DNA from: Euleptes europaea
Lineage: Eukaryota > Chordata > Lepidosauria > Squamata > Sphaerodactylidae
Direction of reading: 5' to 3'
NCBI RefSeq assembly: GCF_029931775.1
Contig: NW_026612053.1
Location: 124,001 to 188,000 of the forward strand
DNA length: 64,000 nt
Every line of letters starts with the position of its first letter. Position 1 is the first letter of the stretch. This document shows positions 23,349 through 37,309 of the stretch, one piece after another. Under the pieces are notes generated by a model that ran no database searches, was not told where the DNA came from, and worked only from the letters and a program-made list of their open reading frames with translations. Made by a program: the position numbers and the translations under genes.

Positions 23349-26300
23349 ATGGATCAATTTACAGTTAATCTGTGGGTGAAGATGGAACCTTTCATAGTGG
23401 GAGCTTTGCAAATCCCTCCTCCGTCCAAGTTTGGTCTACATTATCTACGAAAGATGTCTACTTATGTCCGGATGCATTCTAGTGAGGGCTATTATCCTTA
23501 CCTTTTCTGGCCTATGTGGCGACACATTGCCTGTGGGAAGCTGCAATTAGAGAAGGACTTGGCTTGGCTATATTTTGAGCTTTTTGACAGTCTTGTTGAA
23601 CGGACTGCAGAGGAGCGACTGGAATGGGCAGAGGTGATGTCGAGCTGCGCAACTGAGGAGGAAGCAGAGAAGCAACGGAACAAGGCATGGAATGTCATCT
23701 TGTAATTTTTAGTGGAATCTCGGTTATGTTCCTGTATCTTTATTGCATTAGGAAAGAAAAGCCATAGCAACAATACAAAACAAAGTAAAATTATACCAAG
23801 ATAAAATCTTTAAGAAGAAAAATATGATAATAAAAATTCATCATTAACATGTATATCTCTAATTTTTAAAAAGACCATACAGTCTAGAGACAAATTAGAG
23901 ACAAGTGACCCAGAGTGGAACAGCCACAGGTCAGGCATACATTGGTCAGCATGTCCCATCATCCTTTTATTCTTCATGAAGGCAGCAGCAAATCTTGCCA
24001 TTTGGAGAGTAATTAATTTGTTCCTGTCTGCCAGTAATAATGACTAATTTCTCCAGATCTGACCTTCTGGGGAAGTGGAATGTTATGGTCTGCAAAAATC
24101 TGTTGCATTCAGCCTCATATCTTGGACACTGGAATGTATTGTGGGATAGATTCTCAATAGACTTTTGATCACAGGAGCAGACTCTGTTCCTATATACGAT
24201 TCCATTAAAACAGCCTTCCAGGACTGCGAGCAGTAAATATCTAAATGTGCCATGGTGAAGGCCTTTCTATACTTGCAATTCCTTAAACGGTTAAAGGATG
24301 CAGAAAGAGTCAGGGGAGAGGGAAATAGATGTTCTCAGGTTACCTACAAGAGTTGTATTGGTTGGTTATGTTCTTCATAGCAATGTCTTTGGTTTTTGCT
24401 CTTCCTGCACGTAATGTGGAAAACAAAAGTTTATTTCCTTATCTCGTGATTCAAGGTACACTTCAGGTACATGTGGACCATAATCTAGCATGAGGTCAGA
24501 GTGTTTATCCATTGAAGTTGCCTCTAGTTTTTAAAAGTAATGGTCAGTCTATGTCTCCCTCACTCCTCCATACTGATCTGCTTCTGAACATAAGATGGTT
24601 CATCTCTGCTGAATAAAATGGTTCTTAAAAATAATGTTCTGTTTTTAAAATTTAAACTTTTTTCCTGGTCTTTTCATTTAGTTATCTGTAGACACCCTGC
24701 AATTCCTGCTGTTCCTCTATATTCAGCAACTAAATAAAGTTTCTCTAAGGACATCTCTGGTTGGAGAAGAGTGGCCAAATCTTAAATCCAAGTCTTACAG
24801 CCTAAATGGAGAATCGTCCAATCAAATTAAGGTATTTTGAATTGATTTTCTTGCGAAGTTTATTTTCCTTTGGAAGCAGCTTCCAAGCTTTTATTTGAAG
24901 ACAAGAACTTGGCATATATAGAATATAACTCTTAAATATGTTGTGCATTCTAAGATTCCATTCAACACCACTTTCATTGTATTCTTAAAACCAACAACGA
25001 CAATATCTTTGCCCAAATTAATTTTTTTAAACAAAAATACTCTATTAGGGAAAAAAAGATCAGTGACTTTCACCTTAAGGAAGTACAGTATAAATTACTG
25101 TTTTCTGGTTCCTTTTATACTGGGTAACTATTTGCAGTGGTTAGCAAACTTGCAAGAATGGAGTTGAATTGTCACTTGGCTTTGTACAAATTCATCTTAT
25201 ATCTGATGACCTGCTCTTTGTTTGATGTCAGAACTGGAATGACAGCTACCATCAAGCCTTTGTCCAGAGTCACCTTCAGGATCTTCTAGAACTCTTACTA
25301 GATCCGGACCAGCTCTCTGCCTCCTCTCATTCCACCCATAATAGCCTGGTAACTCCTGAAGCTGTTCGAGCTCTCAGCTTTCTGATTGAAGGGTCTGTGA
25401 ACAACAATAGGACTGTCCATCCTCTGCATGAGCTTGCACTCTGGCAGCCACTGCATGCAAACAGTGGTTTCTCAAAGATCTCCAAAGCTTTCTCTTTTCC
25501 CAAGCTGGAGTGCTGGCTGAGGGCTTGCCTGACTGGGAACCCATTTGGAACATCAGCCTGCCTCAGATCTGGGAAGAAGCTTGCATGGGCACAGCAAGGT
25601 ACAGTTAATTTTTCTTTATCTCTGGTTATTTTAGTCTTGGAACATAATGCAACATCTTCTTCCTTTTTATCCTATTTACAAAACCCCAGAGACCTCCTGC
25701 GCTGTAAGACACCATCTTTGAACAGGGGCTGGTGGTCTGATCAACTATATTCATGACAGTTCTTTCCCACCAATCTGGGCAGCAAAATTTATGGAACATT
25801 TCAGTCCTGTAACATGCATCCTCATTTTTGTAGTTGAATGAATACCCTTATTGTAAAAGTTGGCAAGTTCCCAGTTCAGTAGGTAAAGGCTAAACCAGGG
25901 TCTCCCATGCTTCGTCCATTAGGACATGGTTGTATTCATACTAGATATTGTGTGGCTATCTCCTTCTGACATTGCCAAAGTAGGTCAAGTTGCTAGCATC
26001 AAGAATATATTCCATGTTAGCTGCAGAAAGTTAACAAGACTTCTCAGTGCTTGTTTTTCAGTTGTGCTTCTTGTCACTGTTATCACTAAGAACATAACAA
26101 CATGTACACCTTGTACCCGTCTCTTTTTAAAAATGTGGAATGATAAAGCTTTGTCTAACCTTAGAGACAGAGTATGGAGCAGATGGAAGGTTATAAAATA
26201 GCTATAAATATTTGTGTCTGAACTGAATTTTATAGTGTCTTATTTCATGTGCAATGAAATTGACAGGTTTCTGAGTGTGTGGAAAATGCACTAGCCTATG

Positions 26301-29300
26301 TTTTCACATTGCTATGTAAAAAGAGTGAAAGACCTGAAAACCTTTTCACTGTTGAATGGATATAGAGGGCTATTTACCTGTGTATGAATGGGATGTGCAG
26401 GTGGATAATTGGATAACACAGGAGCATGGCTGTGTTCTTTATGAAATGATATTTGCTGTTTCGGTCTCAGGTTGACATAAGATCTCATCTATTTGATTTT
26501 TCATATTTTAGTATGAAATAAAAAAAAACTTCAAATGAGTTGAATAATTTTTAATCAGTGAAAGTCTCTGATTAATTTGTTCTGAGGCTGTTGTGATTGT
26601 AAGACACAAATATAGACGCCCTGGGTATATTGGATTAATCAGAACAACCTAGTTTTTTAAAGCAATGTTTGACTTGATTCTTGTAGTTGAAGGAACAACC
26701 AAGCGAGCCAAGATAGCCTGCAATACTCACATGGTCCCTTCAGCACACCGCACAGTTGTGATGAGTCAAGTCTACAAGCAAACACTGGCAAAGAGCTCAG
26801 ATACTCTAGAAGATAGTCATGTGAAGATTCATCGCTGCTGTGAATCCTTCATTTATTTACTGTCTCCACTGAGGTGAGTTCACCTTCTCTGATCCGCCTT
26901 TGGAATGTATTTCCAAGTTACGTTTCTTCCTGCGCAACTCAGTTACTCTTTCCTCTCTCTTTTAGGTCTGTGAGCATAGAGAAATGCAGGAACAGCACAT
27001 TTGTCCTGGGCCCAGTGCAGACAGTCGTTCACCTCCATAGCTGTGACAGTGTCAAAGTGATTGCTGTCTGCCATCGTCTGTCTCTGTCATCTACCACCAG
27101 TTGTACTTTGCACATCCTCACTCCAACCAGACCACTCATCCTACTAGGCAACCAAGCAATTACGTTTGCTCCCTTCCACACCCACTATCCGATGCTTGAG
27201 GACCATATGGGCAGGACTGGCTTGGCCACAGTGCCTAACTACTGGGACAATCCAATGTTGGTGTGCAAAGATAACTGTGACTGGAAGGTCTTCAGATTCC
27301 TTTCACCCTCAGAGTTTTACCCCTTTGTTGTTCCGTTTGAAATGGAAGGTGACACGACAGAAATACCTGGTGGGCTGCCCCCTGCATACCAGAAGGCACT
27401 CAGCCAACGAGAACAGAGGATACAGATCTGGCAGAAGACTGTGAAGGAGGCAGGGCTTACCAAGTAAGTACCAACTTCTTCCAAGAGAGAAGGTTTAGCT
27501 GCATGTAGTAGATTGAGAGCACAATGTAGCTATGTTCATAGACATAGTTCAGCATTGTGGCATGAGCATCTATGAACTATTTTGTTAGCTTTTCTAAATT
27601 GTACAGAAAAATAGTTGGTAAATATCTAGTTGGTAAAAGGAGCCCCGTGGCGCAGAGTGGTAAGCTGCAGTACTGCAGCCAAACTCTTCTCACGACCTGA
27701 GTTCGATCCCGACAGAAGTTGGTTTCAGGTAGCTGGCTCAAGGTTGACTCAGCCTTCCATCCTTCTGAGGCCGGTAAAATGAGTACCCAGCTTGCTGGGG
27801 GTAAAGGGAAGATGACTGGGGAAGGCACTGGCAAACCACCCTGTAAACAAAGTCTGCTTAGTAAACGTTGGGATGTGACGTCACCCCATGGGTCAGGAAT
27901 GACCCGATGCTTGCACAGGGGACCTTTACCTTTTTAAATGAAGCAACACGCTGTAAAGCCTGTTACTGTTTCTGAAGCATATAGGGTTCTTCAGGGGTGT
28001 CAAACATAAGGACCGCAGTCTGGCTCCTTGAGAGCTCCTTGAGAGCCCGCAAGCAAGTCTAGGCAGTCACCCCCCCCCCTACTTTCGATCTGGACTGGCA
28101 AGGCATAACCCGGCCCGACCAAGTGGCACTTATGTCCTATCCGGTCCTTGTAACAATTCGACACCCCTTGGGTACTTTATTCCCAAAAGTAATATGCAGA
28201 CAATTCATTTTTACTGTGCTATGGATAGTAAATTGCTTTTGGAGATAATTTACTACCTTATTTTCTTTCTTTGGTCTTTTATCAATTTTTAAGTTGATCT
28301 GTCTGAATGAGCTAAAAGTGGACTTTGTTGGGCAGGCACGGTCATTGGCTAAAGATTAATGGTTCTGTTTTGTTGTGCAAAGTGGTAGAGGGTAGGACCA
28401 CTTAAATGCCACAAGCTGTTGCACTGAACTATTATCTAAAATTGAAAATATAATTGGAAAACCCACATCTTGACTTTAGAACATTAGAACAAAGAACTTT
28501 GTGATAACGTGAGTGACAGAAACCCTAAAACCTATTAGGCTCAAGAGTGCCACCTAGAGCATCTGGGAGACCCCTAGAGATTCCTTCAGAATGAGCTGTT
28601 TACTTCCATTCCACATTGGACCATGCTGGCAGACTTAATCCCTTTTGGACAAAGGTTTGGACCAGACCACGTATTTGTCATGGACATTCAGAACCATTTC
28701 TAGGTGCTTGATGGAGGTAGGACTATATTGTATATGGCTCTGATTGTTAAAAGTAGGCTCTGACATCAGAGATGAGGGTTTTCATGGGAATTGTCTTCAG
28801 TGGAAACTGGCTCCACAGGAAGTTGGTAGGAATTAAGGACTCTTTCAACTTCTTGTTACCACAAGGAACTCTACACATGCTTTGAGGAACCAGCCGCAGC
28901 ATAAGTAACATGTTTAGCCTGGTTAGTTCAACTGTATCGCTTTTCATTCTAATATCTCTGTGTTGTTGCTGCTGTGTGCTGCTTTCCCCTGTATTTTGTT
29001 TTGCCTTTTTCTTACTACCAGGTTGGTTTAAAGTTTTTTTGCTGTTGCTCTAATATTGCTTAGTGGATCAGTCGAGATGTTCTCAGGATGTCCTGAGCGG
29101 TGGCAGCTGGTTACCAGGGTACTTTCCAGGGAACCCTTGGTCTAAAGAAGTTCCCCAGTAAGGAAAGGCACAATTTTCGCCTTCCTATCGTAATGATGTT
29201 TTCACATGAAGTACTTATTTTATTTTTTATTTTATTTATGTTGTTTATAGTCTGCCTTTGTCGCTGGGACTCAAGGCTGCTTACATAGAATAAATCAGTA

Positions 29301-31805
29301 CAATCAACTAAGTGGGACCTCCAAAAGGCAGTGCAGTAGGATTTGACTTGTAGAGATCTGAAAAACCAGCCAGAGGTGAAGTGCAGTATAAGTATCAACA
29401 TGACACATTAAAACAAACTGACTTACAGCAACAGACAGTATAAACTATACACAATGGTGTAGTCCACAGTCCCTAACCCTCCACCCCAGTCCTTTATCTG
29501 AACCATATTGTTACCGTTCAGCTTTATTATCTGTGCAAAAAGCCCTCTTGAACAATTCAGCTTTGCATAGCTTGCGGAAAGCCAGGAAGGTGGGAGCCTT
29601 CCTGACCTCATCAGGCAGACCATTTCATAAGGGGAGGGCCACAACCAATAATGCATGTGTATGGGATGCGGTTGATTTTGCCCGTTTAGTATGTAGTATA
29701 AGCCTCCTGATACATATGGATTTCTTTTTCTTAATCTGATGATCTTAAATTTCTCTTAAAACACACACACATAACCTGCTGCACAGAGATTTGGAGCCAG
29801 TTCAGTAATATGACAGTAGTATGTGTGAAGGAGCAAGTCTTGCAAACAAAGGATTACCGCACATTTATTGTTTACAAATCACAGAATCTCACTGTGTGAG
29901 ACTGTGGCTGACTGTGTGCCTCCTGTAGTGATTATATTTTCCCTGCCTTGTTTTTACTGGAGCATCAAAGTTAGTGAAATCATATGGGGAACATAGTCCA
30001 TGGATCAACATGCTATTTACAATTTTTGTCTATGGAGACTATAGTAATTTAGTGGAATGCTGGGGAAGCTAATACCATGAAAAGTAGCATCCTTGAGAGG
30101 ATGCTATAAAGGGGCTAAAACCTTATTGTTCTGTAGCAGAACTTTTGATCCTCAGTAGCAACTGGTAGAGTCCTTAATATGTCAGGTAATACACAGGAAT
30201 GAATGTAAAAACTGGGGGTTAGAGGCTTCCTTTCACTGTAGTGCTCTGAAGTAATAATTCCCTTCAGATAATATCAGTGTTTTCTTGCTAAGATTCACAT
30301 CTTTTTTGCTTAGAAGGTTCCTGTGTATGAATGCTTCCTGTAAGTGGAAATTCAATAAATAGGGATGCAGCAATGAAGCTTCATCAACTGAACTTGGTAT
30401 CATGGTGCTTTTGCTGCACCGCTAACAGGTTCCAACCATACTGAGTTACAAGCTCAGTATAAACTTGTAACATGGGCCTCTCTCCCTGCACACATCCCAT
30501 CCCAAGTATTTCTCTTTTTGCTTTTTGTTCTAACTACCGGTACCCAGTTTCATTTTTCTCCTGTCTCAGGCACTTTTTAATAATTTGAATAAGGAGTGAA
30601 CTGTTACTTTCTGCCAGGTGAATGGTAACATTTGGATTGAGAAGAAGCTGGAATAAGTTTCCAAAACTCACATTCTTCGTAATTTGCATAAACAAAAATA
30701 GGACTTCTCTGTTCTGTTCCATTCTTCACCAATTGCTCAACTACCTTTTTTCTTTTTAAAAGCTCCAAAGTCCTAACCCAACAGCTGATAAGGAAGCAGG
30801 CTTGTTAAGTGAGCAAAAGAGCATTTTTGAGTAGAGGACATAACTGATTTCAAAGAACTGCAAGCAAAGGGAGTTTATAACCCTGCCTTTTACTTATGTA
30901 TTTCTACCACTCTGGCTCTGTATATGGAGGATTCCAATTGGAACTAGAATTGAAGGCTCCATGGAACTTTTCTTTTAATAAATGTATGTGTCTCTGAGCA
31001 ACCCCCGGTGGTATAAGCAACCTGAAAAAGAATGGAGATGGTTCTTTTTGGTGATGTTTCTCTGAATGAGGGAGGGTTTCAGTTTTCCTTAAGAGTATGT
31101 ACCCATTCTTCCTGTTCTGGACTCTTGATCAAAACTTCTTTGGAATGGTTTTCCCACAGAAGATTGTCAGGTTTGCTCTGTTGTATATTTTAGAATAGCC
31201 TTTTTCTTTTGTTTGGGAATTATGAATGGATTCCTTTTTATCTGAGAAGGATACTCTACTTGGTTTTGTATTGGCTTGTAGCCATTTCACTTTAGAATAC
31301 CCCCCTTGTGTTATCCTCTTAACATTGTAGGCATGGAAGCAGGGCTTGTCTCTTTTAATTTACATTTTGTGCAGTGTCTAGCTGTTAGGCACTTCATCAA
31401 TATTTCTTTGTTTTTTATCATTGTAAGCTACCCTGAGGGTTTGGCCCAAGACAAGCTGCTGGTTTAAAAAAACATAAAATGGGCAATTGTCTCATTTGAT
31501 GAAAACTGCATGCACTAAGTGAAAGCATGTTTATGTGTGAACAGATGCCTTCATTGCTTGGTCTTGTATTCACTGTGGATGAAAAGTTCCCTGTTAGGCA
31601 TTGGACTCAAATGTTATGAATATGTTTATAATTGTATTCCACGTGCTCCAGGGCCACTGTTTTGATGCATTTCAGGGATCAGAGGAAGACATTCCAGGTG
31701 TTGGTGGAGAGCAAGTTCTACGAATGGCTGGTTCACACTGGCAGTCGTCAGCAGCTTGACAGTCTGGTGCTTCCTGCTGCAGGTTCTAAACAGGAAGCAG
31801 GATAG
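23349..31805 (+). CDS. TBCCD1: TBCCD1, TBCC-domain protein 1, 6 coding exons
   Basis: Coding exons: 23349-23684 (exon begins 23312), 24682-24831, 25232-25598, 26687-26873, 26966-27463, 31676-31805. They total 1668 nt, 555 residues plus TAG (human 557), open throughout with consistent phases. The protein starts MDQFTVNLWVKMEPFIVGAL and ends GSKQEAG, close to human along its length. Family knowledge: the tubulin-cofactor-C-like (C-CAP) domain lies in the middle third, here roughly residues 285-435; the protein localises to centrosome and spindle poles and is needed for Golgi and centrosome positioning. Unlike true TBCC it is not thought to be a tubulin GTPase activator. Oddity: the first coding intron has no usable GT at the junction, and the reading needs AAG|GCATGG (GC donor at 23685) joined to TTATCTGTAG at 24682. 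All other introns are GT-AG. The last intron is 4.2 kb. Confidence 0.95.
23705..24660. other. TBCCD1 intron 2, unassigned sequence
   Basis: AT-rich sequence with LINE-3'-like phrases ('tctccagatctgaccttctgg', 'cctcatatcttggacactgg') in about 23750-24400 that I cannot place in a family. No coding potential beyond short random frames. Confidence 0.35.
27639..27935 (+). repeat. Sauria SINE, near full length
   Basis: Starts ggagccccgtggcgcagagt, has a B-box-like gttcgatccc, and ends in the tail gacctttacctttttaaa. It corresponds over its length to the reverse copy at 8116-8411. It lies in TBCCD1 intron 6, in the gene's orientation. Confidence 0.9.
27992..28170. mobile_element. Candidate short hAT-type (Charlie-like) MITE
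   Basis: The left end caggggtgtcaaac and the right end, whose reverse complement is caaggggtgtcgaat, form short inverted termini typical of hAT elements. No clear 8-bp target duplication remains. It lies in TBCCD1 intron 6. Confidence 0.45.
29216..29720. repeat. Interspersed repeat, copy 2 of 2 in the window
   Basis: Same phrase order as 19260-19780 ('ttatttatgttgtttatagtc', 'gggactcaagg', 'acaatcaac', 'gacacattaaa', 'gaaagccaggaaggtggg'). It lies in TBCCD1 intron 6. Confidence 0.6.
29765..31600. other. TBCCD1 intron 6, unique sequence
   Basis: AT-rich intronic DNA with no recognisable gene or repeat apart from a short (CA)n. Nothing further supported. Confidence 0.4.
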
Positions 31806-31891
31806 CGGAACTTTTGAAACAGCATCACGGATAAGTGAGTTGAAACTATGATCATATCTTTCCTGCTGCTTCATGTAGAAAGACTGCATAT

Positions 31892-32196
31892 TTGAAGAAG
31901 AAGAGTTGGTTTTTTATATGCCGACTTTCTCTACCACTTAAGGAAGAATCAAACCAGCTTACAATCACCTTCCCTTCCCCTTCCCACAACAGACACCCTG
32001 TGAGGTAGGTGGGGCTGAGAGAGCTCTATCAGAGCTGTGACTAGCCCAAGGTCACCCAGCTGGCTTCATGTGTAGGAGTGGGGAAACCAATCCAGTTCAC
32101 CAGATTAGGGTCCGCTGCTTATGTGGAGAAGTGGGGAATCAAACCTGGTTCTCCAGATCAGAGTCCACCGCACTTAACCACGACACCACACTGTGT
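31892..32196 (-). repeat. tRNA-derived squamate SINE
   Basis: Full-length reverse copy of the family at 2839-3143: gaagaagaagagttgg tail, core with 'cccaaggtcacccagctggc', and head 'cttaaccacgacaccacact'. It starts 86 bp after the TBCCD1 stop, so it may lie in the 3' UTR. Confidence 0.85.
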
Positions 32197-32209
32197 GCAT
32201 AACTGCCAT

Positions 32210-35200
32210 GTTGGATACACAAGTGATGCATCTAGCCTATCATTATGTTGCCTACAGTGACTAGCCAGATGCCTGTGGACGTGCAGAAGGCAGGACACGA
32301 TGATGATGATTTCTCTGTTGATTTTTCTCAGTATTGGGTAGTTCAGTAAGCCTGCAAGTTCTAACTGGTAGGCAAATTAGGTTAAGCTTTTCACTGTTTC
32401 AAATATTTTTATTTAACTCTGACCAAACCTTTCCTAAGTTGTCATGTTACACAGAATTAGTAATGTGCTATTGAACCTAGTATGGTTTAACTGGGTTCTG
32501 TTCTCCAAAGAAAATTGATGTCCCAAAGGCAAGGCTTTCATGTGCCTAGCCCTTGCTTCCAAATGTTAAAATTAAAAAAAAATCTGGTTACGAAGATCTA
32601 TAACTAAACACATGTATTAATTTCTGGTATAAATGGTCTCTTCAAACCTCCTCAGTGTTCTGTAAGGGACTTTCCCCATTTCTTCCCTGTGTTCCAACTT
32701 AAAAATATGTCTATTTCAAAGCAGGGGTCTCCAAAAGTTTGGCTGCTGGTCTGAGTAGCTACTCAAAAATTTTGGTTGTCCTTGATTTGGGATGGGGTGG
32801 GTCTGAATTTTGGAAGTATTTGCAAATGCTACTGCTTTGGTGTGCCTCCAAAGTTCAGCATTGTGTTGCTGGGACCTCTGAGCAGGGCTTTATCAAAGCT
32901 GATACCATGCATTGGGAACATCAGTGTTTCAGGGAAATGATTCTTTAATTTTCCCAACTGTTTGTAACTAAGTTGGATGCTTTTTCCGTGACGCCATGGA
33001 AACTTTATGTTTTGAATACTATCACCCAATTATTACTATGAGGGAGGGGAGTGTTGATTGAGTGCATTCAACAGATTTTGTCTGTTTGTTTTGTTATAGT
33101 TCTGGTGATTCATCATGCCAAATTGAAGGTGTTTTCCCCTCAATTGACTGGGGCCAAGATGTTTAAAAGATTTTGTGGCGGCGGTAATGAATGTGGCTGG
33201 TGTCATTGTCAAGAAGATGATGGACTTTCTCCTTCCATTCCAGCTGTCAAGGCATTATCCTTTGCCTGAACTTTTCTCAGGAAGCCAGAATTAGTCAGGA
33301 CCTGCCTGTTGCCTCTTCTGTTAAAATGACTGAGAACAATATTTAAATTTGCAGCATGTGTATAGGTGGCTGGAAAAATTTGCAGCATGTGTATAGGTGC
33401 CTGGAAAAGGAATCACTCTTTCTGAAAAGAAGAGCAAGGTACCAGCTGCTGAATGAACCTTTTCCTCTCATTAACTGAACACTGATCTTTGTATAAAACT
33501 CACTAGATGTATTTTTATACCAGTTATTTAGCACTATGAAATGTAATTAATTAAATGGGTATGATTTTTTTGTTCAATGTCTTTCAGATTTCTTGAACGA
33601 AATTCTCAGACAAGACTGTTATTTTCTGAAAATAAGCACCCTCTTTACACTTCAGGAAAATGCTCTTCCAGTATGTAGACATCTCTCTCTCTGTCTCATC
33701 CCTCATCCCCCTAAAAGCACCCTACAGATATAACATAGAGCACTGTTCTAGGCTCAAAAAATTAATCTTTCCTGACAGATATGTACTTTTCTAGTCCATA
33801 GTTCATTTGTCTTGTCTTGCTCTTTCCTGAAGAGCCACCCAGGTAGCTAGTGCACTGGCCCTGGTAAAGGATTCTGTATCACTGGCTGAGGAAACAAAGC
33901 AACATATCTCTAGTTTATCTTTGGAAACTCTGCAGTCTTGACAGTTACAAAGCTAGTGTGTTCACAGTACCCTGGATGGCCAAACGTCATTCCCATCCAC
34001 AGAGCATGACTTCTCCATCTCCTGCTGCAGCATGAAGTACCAGCTGAAATACTGCTTCTGGGGGAGAGGGGATCACAGGACTAGTATTGAGGGGACAACT
34101 TTCACAGCATTTCCCTGCCATCTATGGGCAATCCTTCATGAGACTCAAGCCAGCATTTCATGAGGTGTTTCTCATTACCCCTTATGAATGGGAAATCGCT
34201 CTCTATTTTACTGCTTCTCGTGATGTTTACACCTTGGAATGTCACTGTGTGTGTGCAAGCAAAAAACAAGTGACTTCGGTATTGTGTAAATCTGAACACA
34301 CATGACTGACTCCTTCATATAAAAAAAATTAAATAATACTTTTTTTGGAAATTATATTGCTTTTTCTAATGAAAGATGTTGCTTTAAATATTTTTACACC
34401 ACTGTTCTCCCACATTGGGGCTTTGAAGAAGCACAATCACATTTAACCAATACAAATCTGCATTAGAAAACAAAACAGATGATGAGCCCCACCCCTGCTG
34501 GTGCTGATTCTGCTGCGGTGGTTCTCACAGAGCCACAGGCTTGAAAGCCTTTTGGCTCCTATCTCTAGCCAAGCTCTGGCTTCAAGCTACTGGCAAAAAG
34601 GGAGAAGGGGCAGATGCTCAGCCTAGGTCTTATTCAGCTGCAGCTGGATGTTCCCAGCTCCCATCCATTTTCACACCTCTGGCTAAGTACAGGCTTTTAG
34701 GTACCTGCAGATACAGGAGAAGCAAAAATTATCAAAATCAGTTGCAAAGGGAGAAATAATTCTGCAGAAGTATTATTTAAAGCTGGATGTCTTCGAAATC
34801 CCAGTAACTAGAAGTGTTGTTTTTTTTTGTTACTTTTTCCATCCATACTGATTTCAAAGCATGCATGCCTAATTAGTCTACTACTACAACTGTCAGCTGT
34901 CATTAATACTCTGGATTCATGGTGTTGGAAGAAATATCTTAAAACTTTCCACTTACAAACTCACATGTCTTTAAAGTGATGAAGCATAAGAGCGTAAGAA
35001 AAGCCATTCTGGATCAGAACAAGGCCCATCAATTCCAGCGGTCTATTCACACAGTGGCCAACCAGGTGCCTTTCCTGCTTACATAATGCTGAGTAATTCT
35101 ACATTTCTGAAAGATGGTTTCATACACACGTATAGACTAAATTGTTGCAGAGTTATGTTGGTGTGATATTGCTGTATCTGTGTACATCTTGTGTTTTACA

Positions 35201-36760
35201 CAAGACAGGCATATAGAGGCCAGTGTTCACAATTTTAAAATCTACTTAGCTAATTCCATGATTTGAATGTGTTAACTCAAGATTACAGTACAGAATAATT
35301 ACTCCAACCACGCACAGACTAAAACTGTTTTCACTAGAATCTGATTAATGGGGCAGTTCCAACTTTAGAAGCTTTGCATGCCCTATCCAGGAATCTCAGA
35401 TTGGGTTGTAATCATTTGCAATGAAACAAATTCTAAATGCCTGCTCTAGCAAAAAGTTTGCTTTCTGTTTTGTTAGTGTGACTGAGTCTCCATTGTTGAA
35501 AAGCGAATACATTTAGTAGTGAGAGAGAAGACAGGCTGCAGATATGCAGCCATTTAAGGGTCTAGAAGGAAGTGCGTGACTTGGAGTTCCAAGTAAGGAC
35601 ATGAATTCAGGAAGCAGGGTAGAGCTTCTGCTAAAAGCAGTCCTGTCTGTTTCAAATAACTTTCCTGTTCAGCCTGTTGGAATCTGGAAACATGAAAAGG
35701 ACATGAAAACTTCTGCAGTACAAGAAAATGGAAAGGATTAGAAGTAGATGGTTGCAGCTGAGTTTATCTAGAAGGAATGTTCTCTAGGTTGAATGGGAGG
35801 TGGATCAAGTAAGTGAGCCAATGAGGAGGGCATTCTTTACAAACAATGCTTTACACCTTTTTTTTTTTTTTTACCCTGGTACAATTCTAGAAACGAGTTT
35901 GTATAGGTCTGACTTTTTTTACACAAAGCTAGGAAGTCATGCAGCACGTGTTTAAAAGTTCGCTTTTTATAGAATGAGTTTTCTAGATGATAAGACAAAT
36001 GCCATGTCTGAAATTTTTCTAGGCTGTGGATTAGGTACCTTTACCTGAGAGTAAATTACTAGCGATTCTGAGTAAGCCTGCATAAAATTCATCTTCATAT
36101 GTAATTTACTCAATCAGGGAAAAAAGATTGAAGAGTTTAATGCTGGGGGCCTGGGGCTTTTCCATTCTATCACCTTCCCCAAACTGCTTAATATTTTCCC
36201 TATCTCAAATGAAATTGAAGCTGCGAGTAGTGAACTTTGAACTAGATTACCTTGGACCAGAGATTTCTCAGCTGTTGTGAGCCTTTTTGAAGTATTTTCT
36301 CTCTCCTATTTCCTGCAAATATATCCATTTTGGGATTTCATTGTTAAATGGGATTTCATTGTTAAAGTGCATGTAGCCATTGAAACGAAGGAGTTTTGTT
36401 TTTTTTAGCTTTACTAATTCTAATGTACATCTTCCCACAAAACAAAAAAAACTCAAATACTACAATTCTAACATTACTTTCCTGGGAGTGAGCCCCTTTG
36501 AGTACACTTACATAGGATTCTGAGTAGGCCTGCTTAGGATTGCTCTCAAAACTTGATAAATAAACAACTGTTTTTAAGAGTACCACACTGAAACGCTGCA
36601 TAGCAGTAATGGTGTATATGTGTGGGGAGGATATTGCACATAGCTTGGCCTCTTCATACTTTCAGGAGGTTACATTTTCCCATCCCCACCTACCATCCTA
36701 GTAAAATACTGTTGGTAGGACGCAGGTTGTCAAATGTGGTTAATTAAAACCCCATAATTT
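32210..36760. other. TBCCD1-CRYGS intergenic, left part
   Basis: Mostly unique AT-rich DNA. Recognisable pieces: repeat fragments at 32210-32320 and 34985-35090 ('cacagtggccaaccaggtgcc'); a hAT-like end 'caggggtctccaaaagttt' near 32724; a 31-bp tandem duplication at 33347-33409 (gcagcatgtgtataggtg twice); a T-run near 35859. No gene seen. Confidence 0.45.
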
Positions 36761-36764
36761 TAGA

Positions 36765-37309
36765 CAGGGTCCCCAGTATTGTTCAGTCTGTGAGCACTCA
36801 TGGCATTCCGGGCAGGTGTCACCACAAGATGTCTAGCATGGGGTGCAGGGAGCAGCCACAAGATGTTAGGAGGCTGAATGTCAAACTTCCTCCTATGGTG
36901 CAGACCACTTTTTCTGAACGGGTGCTCCCTTCAGATGCAATGGTCCCAGGCTGTAGCTCAGGGGAGGGGCTGTGGCTCAGTGGTAGAGCATCTGCTTGGC
37001 ATGCAGAAGGTCCCAGGTTCAATCCCCGGCCTCTCCAGTTAAAGGGACTAGGCAAGTAGGTGATGTGAAAGACCTCTGCCTGAGATCCTGGAGAGCCGCT
37101 GCCGATCTGAGTAGACAATACTGACTTTGATGGACCGAGGGTCTGATGCAGTATAAGGCAGCTTTCTGTGTGTTGATGTGTGAAGCACCTCCTACTTCAT
37201 GGAGGTAGAAGAAAGCTGAGACTAACTCTGCTTTTGGGAAGATCTGCTCTATTGAAGAAGCCAATGGGTACTAGAAAACTATTGGTGGCTGCCATGTTGG
37301 GGACCACTG
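36765..37309. mobile_element. hAT-type MITE interrupted by a tRNA-derived SINE
   Basis: The left end cagggtccccag and the right end ttggggaccactg are inverted hAT-like termini. Internal phrases ('gtctgtgagcactcatggc', 'actagaaaactattggtggc') belong to a common reptile MITE. The flanks attttaga and agttaggg match at 5 of 8. The SINE at 36963-37180 sits inside, so the MITE is the older element. Confidence 0.6.
36963..37180 (+). repeat. tRNA-derived SINE (gctcagtggtagagc family)
   Basis: The head gggctgtggctcagtggtag (A box) and ggttcaatcccc (B box) look tRNA-like. The body ends 'gcagtataaggcagctttct'. A reverse copy is at 42385-42585. Confidence 0.8.
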
